Shown here: positions 6,263 through 11,994 of the stretch, piece after piece
Numbering within the stretch: position 1 is the stretch's first letter
Layout: each line of letters opens with the position of its first letter
From: Methanothrix harundinacea
Lineage (GTDB): Archaea; Halobacteriota; Methanosarcinia; Methanotrichales; Methanotrichaceae
NCBI GenBank assembly: GCA_002502785.1
Contig: DAQG01000107.1
Location: forward strand, 1 to 11,994
Direction of reading: 5' to 3'
Length of the DNA: 11,994 nucleotides
Notes under the pieces: model-generated
What the model was told of the DNA's origin: nothing
The model's database searches: none
Seen by the model: the letters and a program-made list of their open reading frames with translations, nothing else
Program-made: the position numbers and the translations under genes

Positions 6263-6883
6263 TTGAACTGGAAAGAAGATGCTGCGTACCTCAGGTCCAT
6301 CCGCCCCTACATACTCCTGTCAGTTTACCTGTTCTGTGCGACGGCAGCTCTCGGGTTTGTCGCCTCGGTTCGAAATCCAGATCTCGCGGCGGCCTATGTA
6401 GGTGACGTGGCGGAGAAGTTGCAGTGAATCCTGGATTTGAGCCCGCCCAAGATGATGCTGGCGATTTTCCTGAACAACCTCTTCGCGTCTTTGATGGCCC
6501 TCCTCTTGGGAGTTGGATTTGGGATCGTCCCGTTCATCGTGGTAGTCATGAACGGGCTTGTGGTGGGGCTCGTAGTCCATCAGGCGATGCTTGCCGGGGG
6601 GCTGGCCTTCGTGATCGTCGCGATCCTGCCCCACGGCATAATCGAGCTACCCACAGTTCTAGTCTGCATAGGCGTCGGGTTTCGGCTCGGCCATCTCATG
6701 ATCAAAACGCTTCTTGGAAGGGACGGCGACCTGGAGGGCGAGCTCTTGGCCGCGATACGCCTCCTTCGATGGGTCGTACTCCTCCTGTTTGTCGCGGCTT
6801 TGATCGAGACATTCATAACTCCGATTCTCATACAGCCTTTCATCCAACCCTTTATAGATTCTCAATCATCTCCGGTGATGTGA
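6263..6883 (+). CDS. SpoIIM-family (COG1300) integral membrane protein, interrupted by an in-frame TGA
   Basis: The frame from TTG 6263 to TGA 6881 encodes 206 positions, the usual family size, but codon 55 (6425-6427) is TGA. The part before it (MNWKEDAAYLRSIRPYILLS... to AEKLQ) supplies the soluble N-terminus and first helix (about 17-36). The part after it (ILDLSPPKMMLAIFLNNLFA...) holds the family core: FLNNLFAS, VVVMNGLVVG, the signature LPHGIIELP, and a last helix WVVLLLFVAALIETFI. Both halves belong to one protein in the same frame, so this is a nonsense change, a sequence error, or readthrough. Restarting at TTG 6437 or ATG 6452 would give about 148 or 143 residues without helix 1. 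Archaeal members have no known sporulation role and their function is unknown. The gene overlaps proS by one base (TGATG). Confidence 0.75.
6425..6427 (+). other. in-frame TGA within the SpoIIM-like gene
   Basis: The codons read AAG TTG CAG TGA ATC CTG GAT, with family-like protein on both sides and no frame change. A TGG-to-TGA single change (Lys-Leu-Gln-Trp-Ile-Leu-Asp) would restore a natural sequence. Confidence 0.7.
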
Positions 6884-8304
6884 TGACCGAGTCCAAACTA
6901 CCGAGCAAAGAAAATTTCAGCGAATGGTATCACGAGCTTTTGAAGGCAGGGGAGATAATCGACGTGCGGTATCCCGTCAAGGGGATGTGCGTCTGGTACC
7001 CCTCGGGCTTCGCCCTAAGAAGGAACGTCTACGACCTGATGAGAGAGCTTCTCGACCCCGACCATCAGGAGACCCAGTTTCCCCTTCTGATCCCCGAAAC
7101 GGAGTTCATGAAAGAGGCCGAGCACATCAAGGGCTTCGAGGACGAGGTCTACTGGGTGACCCACGGCGGGACGAGCCCTCTCGACATCAAGCTGGCCTTG
7201 CGGCCCACCAGCGAGACGGCGATATACCCCATATTCAAGCTCTGGGTGAGAAGTCACGCCGACCTGCCCCTCAAGATCTATCAGATCGTCAACACCTTCC
7301 GGTACGAGACGAAACACACGCGTCCCCTCATAAGGCTGCGGGAGATCACGTCTTTCAAGGAGGCCCACACCGTCCACGCCACATGGGAGGAGGCGGCAGA
7401 GCAGGTCGAGGCGGCCCTCACCATCTACGCCGAGTTTTACCGGCGGCTTGCCATACCCTTCCTCTTTGCCAAGCGCCCCTCCTGGGACAAGTTCCCTGGC
7501 TCCGACTACTCCATCGCCCTCGATACTGTGATGCCGGATGGAAGGACGCTTCAGATCGGGACGGCTCACCTTCTGGGGACGAACTTCGCCACCACCTACG
7601 ATATCACCTTCGAGAACGAGGCTGGCGAGCAGGAGTTTGCAAACCAGACCTGTTACGGCGTCTCCGAGAGGTGCATCGCCGCCCTCATCTCCGTCCACGG
7701 CGACGATAAGGGGCTGGTCCTGCCATGGTCGGTGGCTCCAATCCAGGTGGTAATAGTCCCGATCCTCTTCAAGGATAAGGAGGCGACCCTGGAGGTCTGC
7801 CGGGACCTCAAAGCAAAGCTCACCGCGGCCGGGATGAGGGTCGCCATCGACGAGAGCGACGAAAGGCCCGGCGCCAAGTTCTACAAGTGGGAGCTGAAGG
7901 GCGTTCCCATCAGAATAGAGATCGGGCCAAGGGATATCAAGAACGGTGTCGCGGTCCTGGCGAGGCGCGACGGCAAAAAGCTGACCGTGCCCCTCGATGA
8001 CCTCAAGACAACGATCCAGGCAGAGGCCGCTGACCTTCACGAGGCGATGCTGGCGAAGGCCCAGGCCTTCCAGGAGAGCAAGGTGAAGGACTGCGAGACG
8101 ATCGAGGAGGCGAGGGAGCAGACCCAGGCCGGAGTCGCAAGGGTCGGGTGGTGCGGCTTGGAGGATTGCGGCCACAGGATCGAGGACGAAGTCGGGGCGG
8201 CCGTTCTCGGCGAGCCGTGGCGGTCTGAAGAGACATATCAGGGAAGCTGCATCGTCTGCGGCGCCAAGACCGAGAAGTGCGCCCTTCTCGCGAGGCAGTA
8301 CTGA
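6883..8304 (+). CDS. proS: prolyl-tRNA synthetase, archaeal/eukaryotic type
   Basis: ProRS charges tRNA-Pro with proline using ATP in the cytosol. At 473 residues this is the compact archaeal form without the bacterial editing insert. The class II core is visible: the N-terminal catalytic region (NFSEWYHELLKAGEIIDVRY...), motif 2 around FRYETKHTRPLIRLREITSF (139-158) with its ATP-binding Arg, and motif 3 around HGDDKGLVLP (272-281). The anticodon-binding domain begins near IQVVIVPILFK (about 287). The archaeal C-terminal zinc domain has four cysteines, CGLEDC (424, 429) and CIVC (456, 459), and ends in the typical ...ARQY. ATG 6883 overlaps the preceding stop as TGATG, implying translational coupling, with GGTGAT just upstream. 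The frame remains open upstream to 6424, but that part reads through the SpoIIM gene in another frame and is not family-like. Confidence 0.97.
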   Translation: MTESKLPSKENFSEWYHELLKAGEIIDVRYPVKGMCVWYPSGFALRRNVYDLMRELLDPDHQETQFPLLIPETEFMKEAEHIKGFEDEVYWVTHGGTSPLDIKLALRPTSETAIYPIFKLWVRSHADLPLKIYQIVNTFRYETKHTRPLIRLREITSFKEAHTVHATWEEAAEQVEAALTIYAEFYRRLAIPFLFAKRPSWDKFPGSDYSIALDTVMPDGRTLQIGTAHLLGTNFATTYDITFENEAGEQEFANQTCYGVSERCIAALISVHGDDKGLVLPWSVAPIQVVIVPILFKDKEATLEVCRDLKAKLTAAGMRVAIDESDERPGAKFYKWELKGVPIRIEIGPRDIKNGVAVLARRDGKKLTVPLDDLKTTIQAEAADLHEAMLAKAQAFQESKVKDCETIEEAREQTQAGVARVGWCGLEDCGHRIEDEVGAAVLGEPWRSEETYQGSCIVCGAKTEKCALLARQY

Positions 8305-8340
8305 GATACCAATCAGAGATCCCGAGCAGAAGAGAAGATC

Positions 8341-9273
8341 ATGAAGGTTCTGATCGCCGAGTACGCCGTCGCCACGGGCCTTCCCGGAACCTACCAAGTG
8401 GAGGGGAGGGCAATGCTCTCTATCCTCGCCCGGAGCTTCGAGCGGCTCGGTCATGAAGTGATTTATCCGACGGTGGGCCCCACCATCGGCGCGGGAGAGG
8501 GTATTCACATCAGGGGCGAAGAGGATTTCGAGGATCTCCTCGAATATTTAGAAGCAACCGCGGGCCTCGTGATCGCTCCCGACGAGCTTCTGCCCGGATT
8601 TTTGGAACTCCTGGAAGACGGCAACACAATCAACCTCGGCTGCTCTCCCGCCGCCGCGAAGCTATCCGCCGACAAGCTCGCCTGCACGCGCCATCTCGAA
8701 GAGGCGGGTGTTCCGGTCGTCGAGATCGCTGATCCGGACAAGCCAGATAACGGCCCCTTCGTCCTGAAGCCCCGGTTCGGCTGCGGCTCTGAGAGGATGG
8801 AGCTTGTCGATACGCTTCCGGAAAACTTGGACGACCGGATCGCCACAAAGTACCACGAGGGCGAATCCCTCAGCGTGAGCCTCGTTGCCTCGGGCGACCG
8901 GGTCCTCCCCCTGACCGTCAACAAGCAGCTCGTCTGTGTCGAGGCGGGCTTCGAGTACCAGGGCGGGATCGTCCCCTACCGCTCGGACCGGGAGGAGGAG
9001 ATCCTGAAGGCTGCGGAGATGGCGGCGAGGGCCCTGGATCTTTCGGGCTACGCCGGGATCGACCTCGTCGTCGGCGACCTCCCCCGGGTCGTGGACGTGA
9101 ACCCCCGGCCCACCACCTCCATCGTCGGTATCGCTAAAGTGATGCGCGAGGAGCTGGCGGACCTGATCCTGAGGGCGAGGTTCAGCAGTCTGCCGGAGAG
9201 GGTGGCTGTGGTGGGGGAATGCGAGTTCAGGAAGGGGGAGCTGGAACCGTCTCTTACGAGCACGGAGATCTAG
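8341..9273 (+). CDS. mfnD: ATP-grasp ligase, probable tyramine-L-glutamate ligase of methanofuran synthesis
   Basis: MfnD joins the gamma-carboxyl of glutamate to tyramine, with ATP, in methanofuran synthesis. The 310-residue protein has the COG1821-type start MKVLIAEYAVATGL...EGRAML, the central ATP-grasp lid and adenine region (FVLKPRFGCGSE, then TKYHEGESLSVSLVASG), and the metal-binding end GYAGIDLVV...VVDVNPRPTTSIVGI with Asp252 and Asn254. These are family-level features; assignment to MfnD rather than another ATP-grasp carboligase rests on memory of methanogen homologues. It follows proS after 36 nt on the same strand and may be cotranscribed. Its last third (residues 200-302) is repeated at 9798-10103, beyond a hicBA module. 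The protein itself looks complete. Confidence 0.72.
   Translation: MKVLIAEYAVATGLPGTYQVEGRAMLSILARSFERLGHEVIYPTVGPTIGAGEGIHIRGEEDFEDLLEYLEATAGLVIAPDELLPGFLELLEDGNTINLGCSPAAAKLSADKLACTRHLEEAGVPVVEIADPDKPDNGPFVLKPRFGCGSERMELVDTLPENLDDRIATKYHEGESLSVSLVASGDRVLPLTVNKQLVCVEAGFEYQGGIVPYRSDREEEILKAAEMAARALDLSGYAGIDLVVGDLPRVVDVNPRPTTSIVGIAKVMREELADLILRARFSSLPERVAVVGECEFRKGELEPSLTSTEI
8938..9246 (+). repeat. mfnD 3' repeat, copy 1 (within intact mfnD)
   Basis: This segment encodes MfnD residues 200-302 and matches 9798-10103 with roughly 90% identity by eye. The match includes about 75 identical consecutive bases from the GGCCCTGGATCTTTCG stretch onward. Copy 2 lacks one codon (REEEIL becomes RVEIL). 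The two copies are direct repeats about 860 bp apart. Confidence 0.92.
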
Positions 9274-9289
9274 GCCAAAAGCGGATCGG

Positions 9290-9523
9290 TCATCTTCTGC
9301 TGTCGTCGCCCCGCGTCAGCTTCCAGAAATCCTCTTCAGAAATGCCCAACTGCTTGAGGATCTCATAAAATAGCCATCCGCCAATTTCGCTGTTGCCGTG
9401 GATGGGAATGGTCGTCGCCCGTCCATCCGGATGCTTCCAACGGGCGTGGCTGCCTTTTTGTCGGATCTTTTGAAATCCGAGCTTTGCGGCCGCCTTTTCT
9501 AGGTCCTTAGCTTTGGCAGGCAT
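9290..9523 (-). CDS. hicA: HicA-family toxin (mRNA interferase)
   Basis: HicA toxins are small double-stranded-RNA-binding-fold RNases that cleave mRNA when free of HicB. This 77-residue protein carries the hallmark GSHARWKHP with the catalytic His at 26, then DGRATTIPIHGNSEIGGWLFYEILKQLGI and ISEEDFWKL, matching the usual HicA ending. It is slightly longer than typical (about 60-80). It is the second gene of the pair; its ATG lies inside the end of hicB (17-nt overlap), so synthesis is probably coupled to the antitoxin. Its stop is 16 bp from the mfnD stop, so the genes converge. The pair sits between two copies of the mfnD 3' end. Confidence 0.9.
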   Translation of the reverse strand: MPAKAKDLEKAAAKLGFQKIRQKGSHARWKHPDGRATTIPIHGNSEIGGWLFYEILKQLGISEEDFWKLTRGDDSRR

Positions 9524-9734
9524 GGATCGCCCCCAGGTCGACGTCCTGGGGCAATTGTCTTCCTTCTTCTCTGTATTCCTCTTTGATCATCTCGAAGACG
9601 TTGACGATCTCAGCCTGCGCCTCTTCGGGTGTTCGCCCCCATGCATGGCACCCTGGGATGGCGGGTACGTAGGCTACAAAGGTGCCGTTATCGTCCGGAC
9701 GAAGGACGATTGTATAGTCGTGAAGGCGCTTCAT
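9507..9734 (-). CDS. hicB: HicB-family antitoxin (short form)
   Basis: HicB neutralises HicA by direct binding. This 75-residue protein has the HicB core (YTIVLRPDDNGTFVAYVPAIPGCHAWG, then TPEEAQAEIVNVFEMI) with the typical VPxIPGCxxxGxTxEEA pattern of the partial RNase H fold. It lacks the C-terminal ribbon-helix-helix or helix-turn-helix DNA-binding domain of longer HicB proteins, so autoregulation, if any, would need another arrangement. It precedes hicA, overlapping it by 17 nt. A box A lies about 29 nt before its ATG, so the mRNA is nearly leaderless, and a palindrome covers that box. Confidence 0.9.
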   Translation of the reverse strand: MKRLHDYTIVLRPDDNGTFVAYVPAIPGCHAWGRTPEEAQAEIVNVFEMIKEEYREEGRQLPQDVDLGAIHACQS

Positions 9735-9755
9735 CGGATGTTATTTTCGCGTTTC

Positions 9756-9771
9756 AGAATATAAATATTCT
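9756..9771 (-). promoter_or_regulatory. hicBA promoter with palindromic operator candidate
   Basis: AGAATAT-AA-ATATTCT is a perfect inverted repeat with 7-bp arms and a 2-bp centre. On the minus strand it contains ATTTATAT, a good box A about 29 nt before the hicB ATG. A symmetric site covering the TATA box is what an autorepressed toxin-antitoxin operon would be expected to have. The symmetry and position are seen; binding by HicB or HicBA is inferred. Confidence 0.5.
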
Positions 9772-9788
9772 CTGCAAAAGGATGCCTG

Positions 9789-10118
9789 GTGCCATCTGTC
9801 GAGGCGAGCTTCGAGTACGAGGGCGGGATCGTCCCCCGCCGCTCGGACCGGGTGGAGATCCTGCAAGCGGCGAAGATGGCGGCCTTGGCCCTGGATCTTT
9901 CGGGCTACGCCGGGATCGACCTCGTCGTCGGCGACCTCCCCCGGGTCGTGGACGTGAACCCTCGCCCCACCACCTCCATCGTCGGGATCGCTAAAGTGAT
10001 GCGCGAGGAGCTGGCGGACCTGATCTTGAGGGCGAGGTTTGCGACGCTGCCGGAGCGGGTGACGGTGGAGGGGGAGTGTGAGTTCATGAAGGGGGAGATG
10101 GAGATTTTTGGGGGTTAA
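9789..10118 (+). pseudogene. truncated second copy of the mfnD 3' end
   Basis: A frame of 109 residues opening at GTG 9789 encodes the last third of the ATP-grasp protein (VEASFEYEGGIVPRRSD... to ...GECEFMKGEME), aligning with MfnD residues 200-302, then ends IFGG. It contains the metal-binding VVDVNPRPTTSIVGI but lacks the N-terminal fold and the ATP lid, so it cannot be an active ligase alone. By eye about a dozen of roughly 103 positions differ, plus one deleted codon, and the frame is undamaged. No clear ribosome site precedes the GTG. The hicBA promoter faces away. It is most likely a duplication remnant; expression as a separate fragment is possible but unsupported. Confidence 0.7.
9798..10103 (+). 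repeat. mfnD 3' repeat, copy 2
   Basis: This is the direct repeat of 8938-9246. Left of 9798 similarity stops within a few bases, and right of 10103 the copies diverge completely. The left junction lies about 27 bp beyond the hicBA palindrome. Confidence 0.9.
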
Positions 10119-10356
10119 GTTGTCGGTCTCTAAATTCTCTGAATCCCAACGAAGACCTCCACAGAAAACCTCGTCCAATAATTGCACTTATGAGTGCCCA
10201 ATCAGAAGCTCATTATGTAGGCCATCTGATCAGAGATTAATTTCAGTTGCGGTATACTACCACCGATTTCGTAAATTAAATATCTAAAGACTATTTTAGA
10301 AATTGAGAAAGAGTATTGTTTTTATAGCATAATGCAGTTTGACATATGGGATACTA
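10119..10356. other. AT-rich intergenic region before the TPR gene
   Basis: No gene is visible. The stretch marks a shift from GC-rich DNA to the AT-rich right end. It holds a small hairpin GCACT-TATG-AGTGC near 10184-10197, a 10-bp palindrome TCTGATCAGA at 10225-10234, and several AT-rich TATA-like runs. Only the one at 10318-10325 is well placed for the next gene. Confidence 0.45.
10318..10325 (+). promoter_or_regulatory. box A of the TPR-protein gene
   Basis: GTTTTTATAG (TTTTTATA core) lies 32-39 bp before ATG 10357. Transcription would begin about 8-10 bases before the start codon, giving an almost leaderless mRNA. This agrees with the absence of a Shine-Dalgarno sequence. Confidence 0.5.
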
Positions 10357-11994
10357 ATGCTGAGAGCAAATGTAATCGTTGGTATTTTGCTAATCGTATC
10401 GGTCGTTGCACCAGCGTTAGCACAAGAAAATACTTCAGATTACTGGTTTGGTCAAAGTGTTGCTCTCTATATAGAAGGCAAATACAACGAGTCTATTGAG
10501 GCTACCAATGAGGCTATAAAACTAAATCCTGCACTATCAGTAGCATGGGAGATCAAAGGTGCAGCGTTCGCTGGTTTGGGTAAGTACGATGAGGCAATTA
10601 AAGCATATGATAAGGCTATCGAAATAGATTCGTCATTTGCCGAAGCCTGGTATAATAAAGGCCATGCTCTCAATGAGCTGGGTAAGTTTAACGAGGCAAT
10701 CAACGCTTACGACAAGGCAATCAAGATAAATCCGCAATATGGGTCAGCTTGGAACGGTAAAGCACTCGTTCTCTTTGAGCTAGACAAGTATAACGAATCT
10801 CTTCAAGCTAGTAGCAGGGCCATTGAGATAAATCCAGAACATGCAAATGCCTGGAACAACAAAGGTCGTGCTCTATATGCCCTAGGCAGATATAATGAGT
10901 CTATCCAAAATTTTGATAGAGCCATCGAGATAAATCCGAATTTTACAGAAGCGTGGAATAATAAGGGATCATCTCTCGCGCACCTTGGCGAGGTCGATGC
11001 GGCTATCAAATGCTTTGAGAATGCGATTGACATAAATCCGCAATATGCAAATGCTTGGTATGGGAAAGGCAATGCTCTCAGTGCGCAGGGTATGTACAAC
11101 GAGGCGATTAAAGCTTATGACAAGGCTATCGTGATAAGGCCCTCATTTTTCGAGGCTTGGAATAACAAAGGTTCTGCTTTCGCCAGGTTGGGCGAGTACG
11201 ATGAGGCCATCAGAGCTTATGACAACGCCACCGAGATAGATTCTAAATCTGAATTGGCTTGGTGCAATAAAGGCGCTGCGCTATATAGCTTGGGCAAGTA
11301 CAACAGATCCCGTCAGTGTTTTGATAAAGCCATCGAGATAAATCCGAGTTTTTTAGAAGCCTGGAAAGGCAAAAGCAATTCATTGGAACGCCTAGGTCAT
11401 TCAGCAGATGCAGCTATTGCATCAGCCATCTCTAAATCCCTTGAGCGGACTGATGAAACAAAATCAATAGTATTTATCGTATTCTTAATCATATATTTAT
11501 TTTTAATAATTTCTTGTTGTATGTATAGATACAATAGACAGCGCACTATTTCGACAGAAGGAATATCGCTTTTAGCAGATCTTCTAGGTTTCGTGGCGTT
11601 TATCTGGATATCATGGATATTATTTGATTTTAAGATTGTTGGGCTATTTTTAGCCTTTGGGCTATTGGTGATGATCATCACGTTATCTAGCTGGTGGTTA
11701 TTAGATGCACCTGTAGCACCGGTTTGGCAACAGATGAATAAGACGTTCTGGGAAATATATTCAATTTTCCCAGAATTTGAACAAAGATACAAGAGATTGT
11801 CGAGATTATTAAAATTAATTAGTTTTATATCAATAATCGGTTATATTCTTGTTTCTTTCGTCTTTTGCTTCCGTTTTGGTCCGAACACCGTGCAAACTAT
11901 GCTGCCTTTACTTGGGATATATCTGCTGATAATACCACTCTTCGGCTTGATAGTTACCATTCCTCCAATAGCCAGGGGCAGCGTGCCGAATGTG
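10357..11994 (+). CDS. secreted/membrane TPR-repeat protein, incomplete at the window edge
   Basis: The frame from ATG 10357 stays open for 546 codons to the end of the window. It begins with a signal peptide (MLRANVIVGILLIVSVVAPALA, cleavage near QEN). Nine regular 34-residue TPR units follow, from about residue 28 to 333, each like EAWNNKGSALxxLGKYNEAIKAYDKAIEINP; a partial tenth runs to about 365. TPRs form a superhelical protein-binding surface, here predicted outside the cell. Then come several hydrophobic helices (about 371-390, 410-426, 430-448, 488-506 and 515-535) separated by short polar loops, so the TPR domain is membrane-anchored. DNA is clearly more AT-rich than the genes to the left, with ATA and TTA codons common, suggesting a different history. 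Partner and role are unknown. The true C-terminus lies outside the window. Confidence 0.82.
   Translation, partial: MLRANVIVGILLIVSVVAPALAQENTSDYWFGQSVALYIEGKYNESIEATNEAIKLNPALSVAWEIKGAAFAGLGKYDEAIKAYDKAIEIDSSFAEAWYNKGHALNELGKFNEAINAYDKAIKINPQYGSAWNGKALVLFELDKYNESLQASSRAIEINPEHANAWNNKGRALYALGRYNESIQNFDRAIEINPNFTEAWNNKGSSLAHLGEVDAAIKCFENAIDINPQYANAWYGKGNALSAQGMYNEAIKAYDKAIVIRPSFFEAWNNKGSAFARLGEYDEAIRAYDNATEIDSKSELAWCNKGAALYSLGKYNRSRQCFDKAIEINPSFLEAWKGKSNSLERLGHSADAAIASAISKSLERTDETKSIVFIVFLIIYLFLIISCCMYRYNRQRTISTEGISLLADLLGFVAFIWISWILFDFKIVGLFLAFGLLVMIITLSSWWLLDAPVAPVWQQMNKTFWEIYSIFPEFEQRYKRLSRLLKLISFISIIGYILVSFVFCFRFGPNTVQTMLPLLGIYLLIIPLFGLIVTIPPIARGSVPNV
10438..11355 (+). repeat. 102-bp-period TPR repeats
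   Basis: Nine consecutive 102-bp units encode the TPR motifs. Segments such as GCCATCGAGATAAATCCG recur almost unchanged, but most of each unit has diverged. They are coding repeats, not a CRISPR array. Confidence 0.8.

Noticed and set aside
5544..6266. 240-residue plus-strand frame overlapping the exporter
   Set aside because: It is an Arg/Gly/Pro-rich shadow frame of the LysE-family gene without any domain.
6425..6427. Selenocysteine or reassigned UGA
   Set aside because: No SECIS-like structure is apparent, and the likely lineage is not known to use either. A nonsense change or error is simpler; it is listed only as a possibility.
6424..6882. 153-residue N-terminal extension of proS
   Set aside because: This part reads the SpoIIM-like gene in another frame. 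ProRS begins naturally at ATG 6883.
7015..8508. 497-residue open frame on the minus strand
   Set aside because: It is antisense to proS and the mfnD start, is made of Leu/Gly/Asp/Arg-rich sequence typical of GC-rich shadow frames, and shows no domain.
10438..11355. CRISPR-like regular repeats
   Set aside because: The 102-bp period corresponds to 34-residue TPR units in a continuous open frame.
10467..11792. Minus-strand frames across the TPR gene
   Set aside because: They are antisense to nine clear TPR units and the membrane helices; their repeated sequence only mirrors the TPR repeats.

Overview
The window looks like chromosomal DNA from a methanogenic archaeon, most likely the Methanothrix/Methanotrichaceae branch of the Methanosarcinales. 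This rests on an archaeal-type prolyl-tRNA synthetase, a cobyric acid synthase, an ATP-grasp protein resembling the methanofuran enzyme MfnD, an archaeal tRNA-Ala, box A (TATA) promoters with short leaders, and secreted proteins rich in N-glycosylation sequons. The genus is an inference; no rRNA or other marker is present. Coding DNA is mostly GC-rich. The left edge, the stretch after the tRNA and the right end are AT-rich.

Layout. 1-360 is AT-rich and non-coding. 361-1839 (+) is cobQ. 2007-2854 (-) is a secreted protein gene broken by an apparent one-base frameshift. 2980-3468 (-) is a small secreted protein made of three ~43-residue repeats. 3522-4532 (+) is a UbiA-type membrane prenyltransferase whose ORF runs 128 nt into a GT2 glycosyltransferase (4405-5184, +); the two probably form an operon acting on polyprenyl lipids. 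A tRNA-Ala(GGC) lies at 5267-5338. A LysE-family exporter (5557-6174, +) is followed by a SpoIIM-family membrane protein gene (6263-6883, +) interrupted by an in-frame TGA. That gene overlaps proS (6883-8304, +), which is followed closely by an mfnD-like ATP-grasp ligase gene (8341-9273, +).

The most unusual part is 8938-10118. The last third of mfnD occurs again at 9798-10103, and a hicBA toxin-antitoxin pair (9290-9734, -) sits between the two copies. A perfect 7-bp-arm palindrome overlaps the probable hicBA TATA box and could be an operator. The right end (10357 to the window edge) is an AT-rich gene for a secreted or membrane-anchored TPR protein with about nine TPR units followed by membrane helices. 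It is cut off by the window.

Functionally the window mixes housekeeping genes (cobamide synthesis, tRNA charging, methanofuran synthesis, tRNA-Ala) with lineage-specific envelope and secreted proteins and one toxin-antitoxin module. Three genes carry apparent lesions (a frameshift, an in-frame stop, and a long terminal overlap with a missing last helix). Each may be real decay or a sequence error. I found no clearly new multi-gene system. The best leads are the mfnD/hicBA arrangement, the in-frame UGA and the sequon-rich repeat protein.
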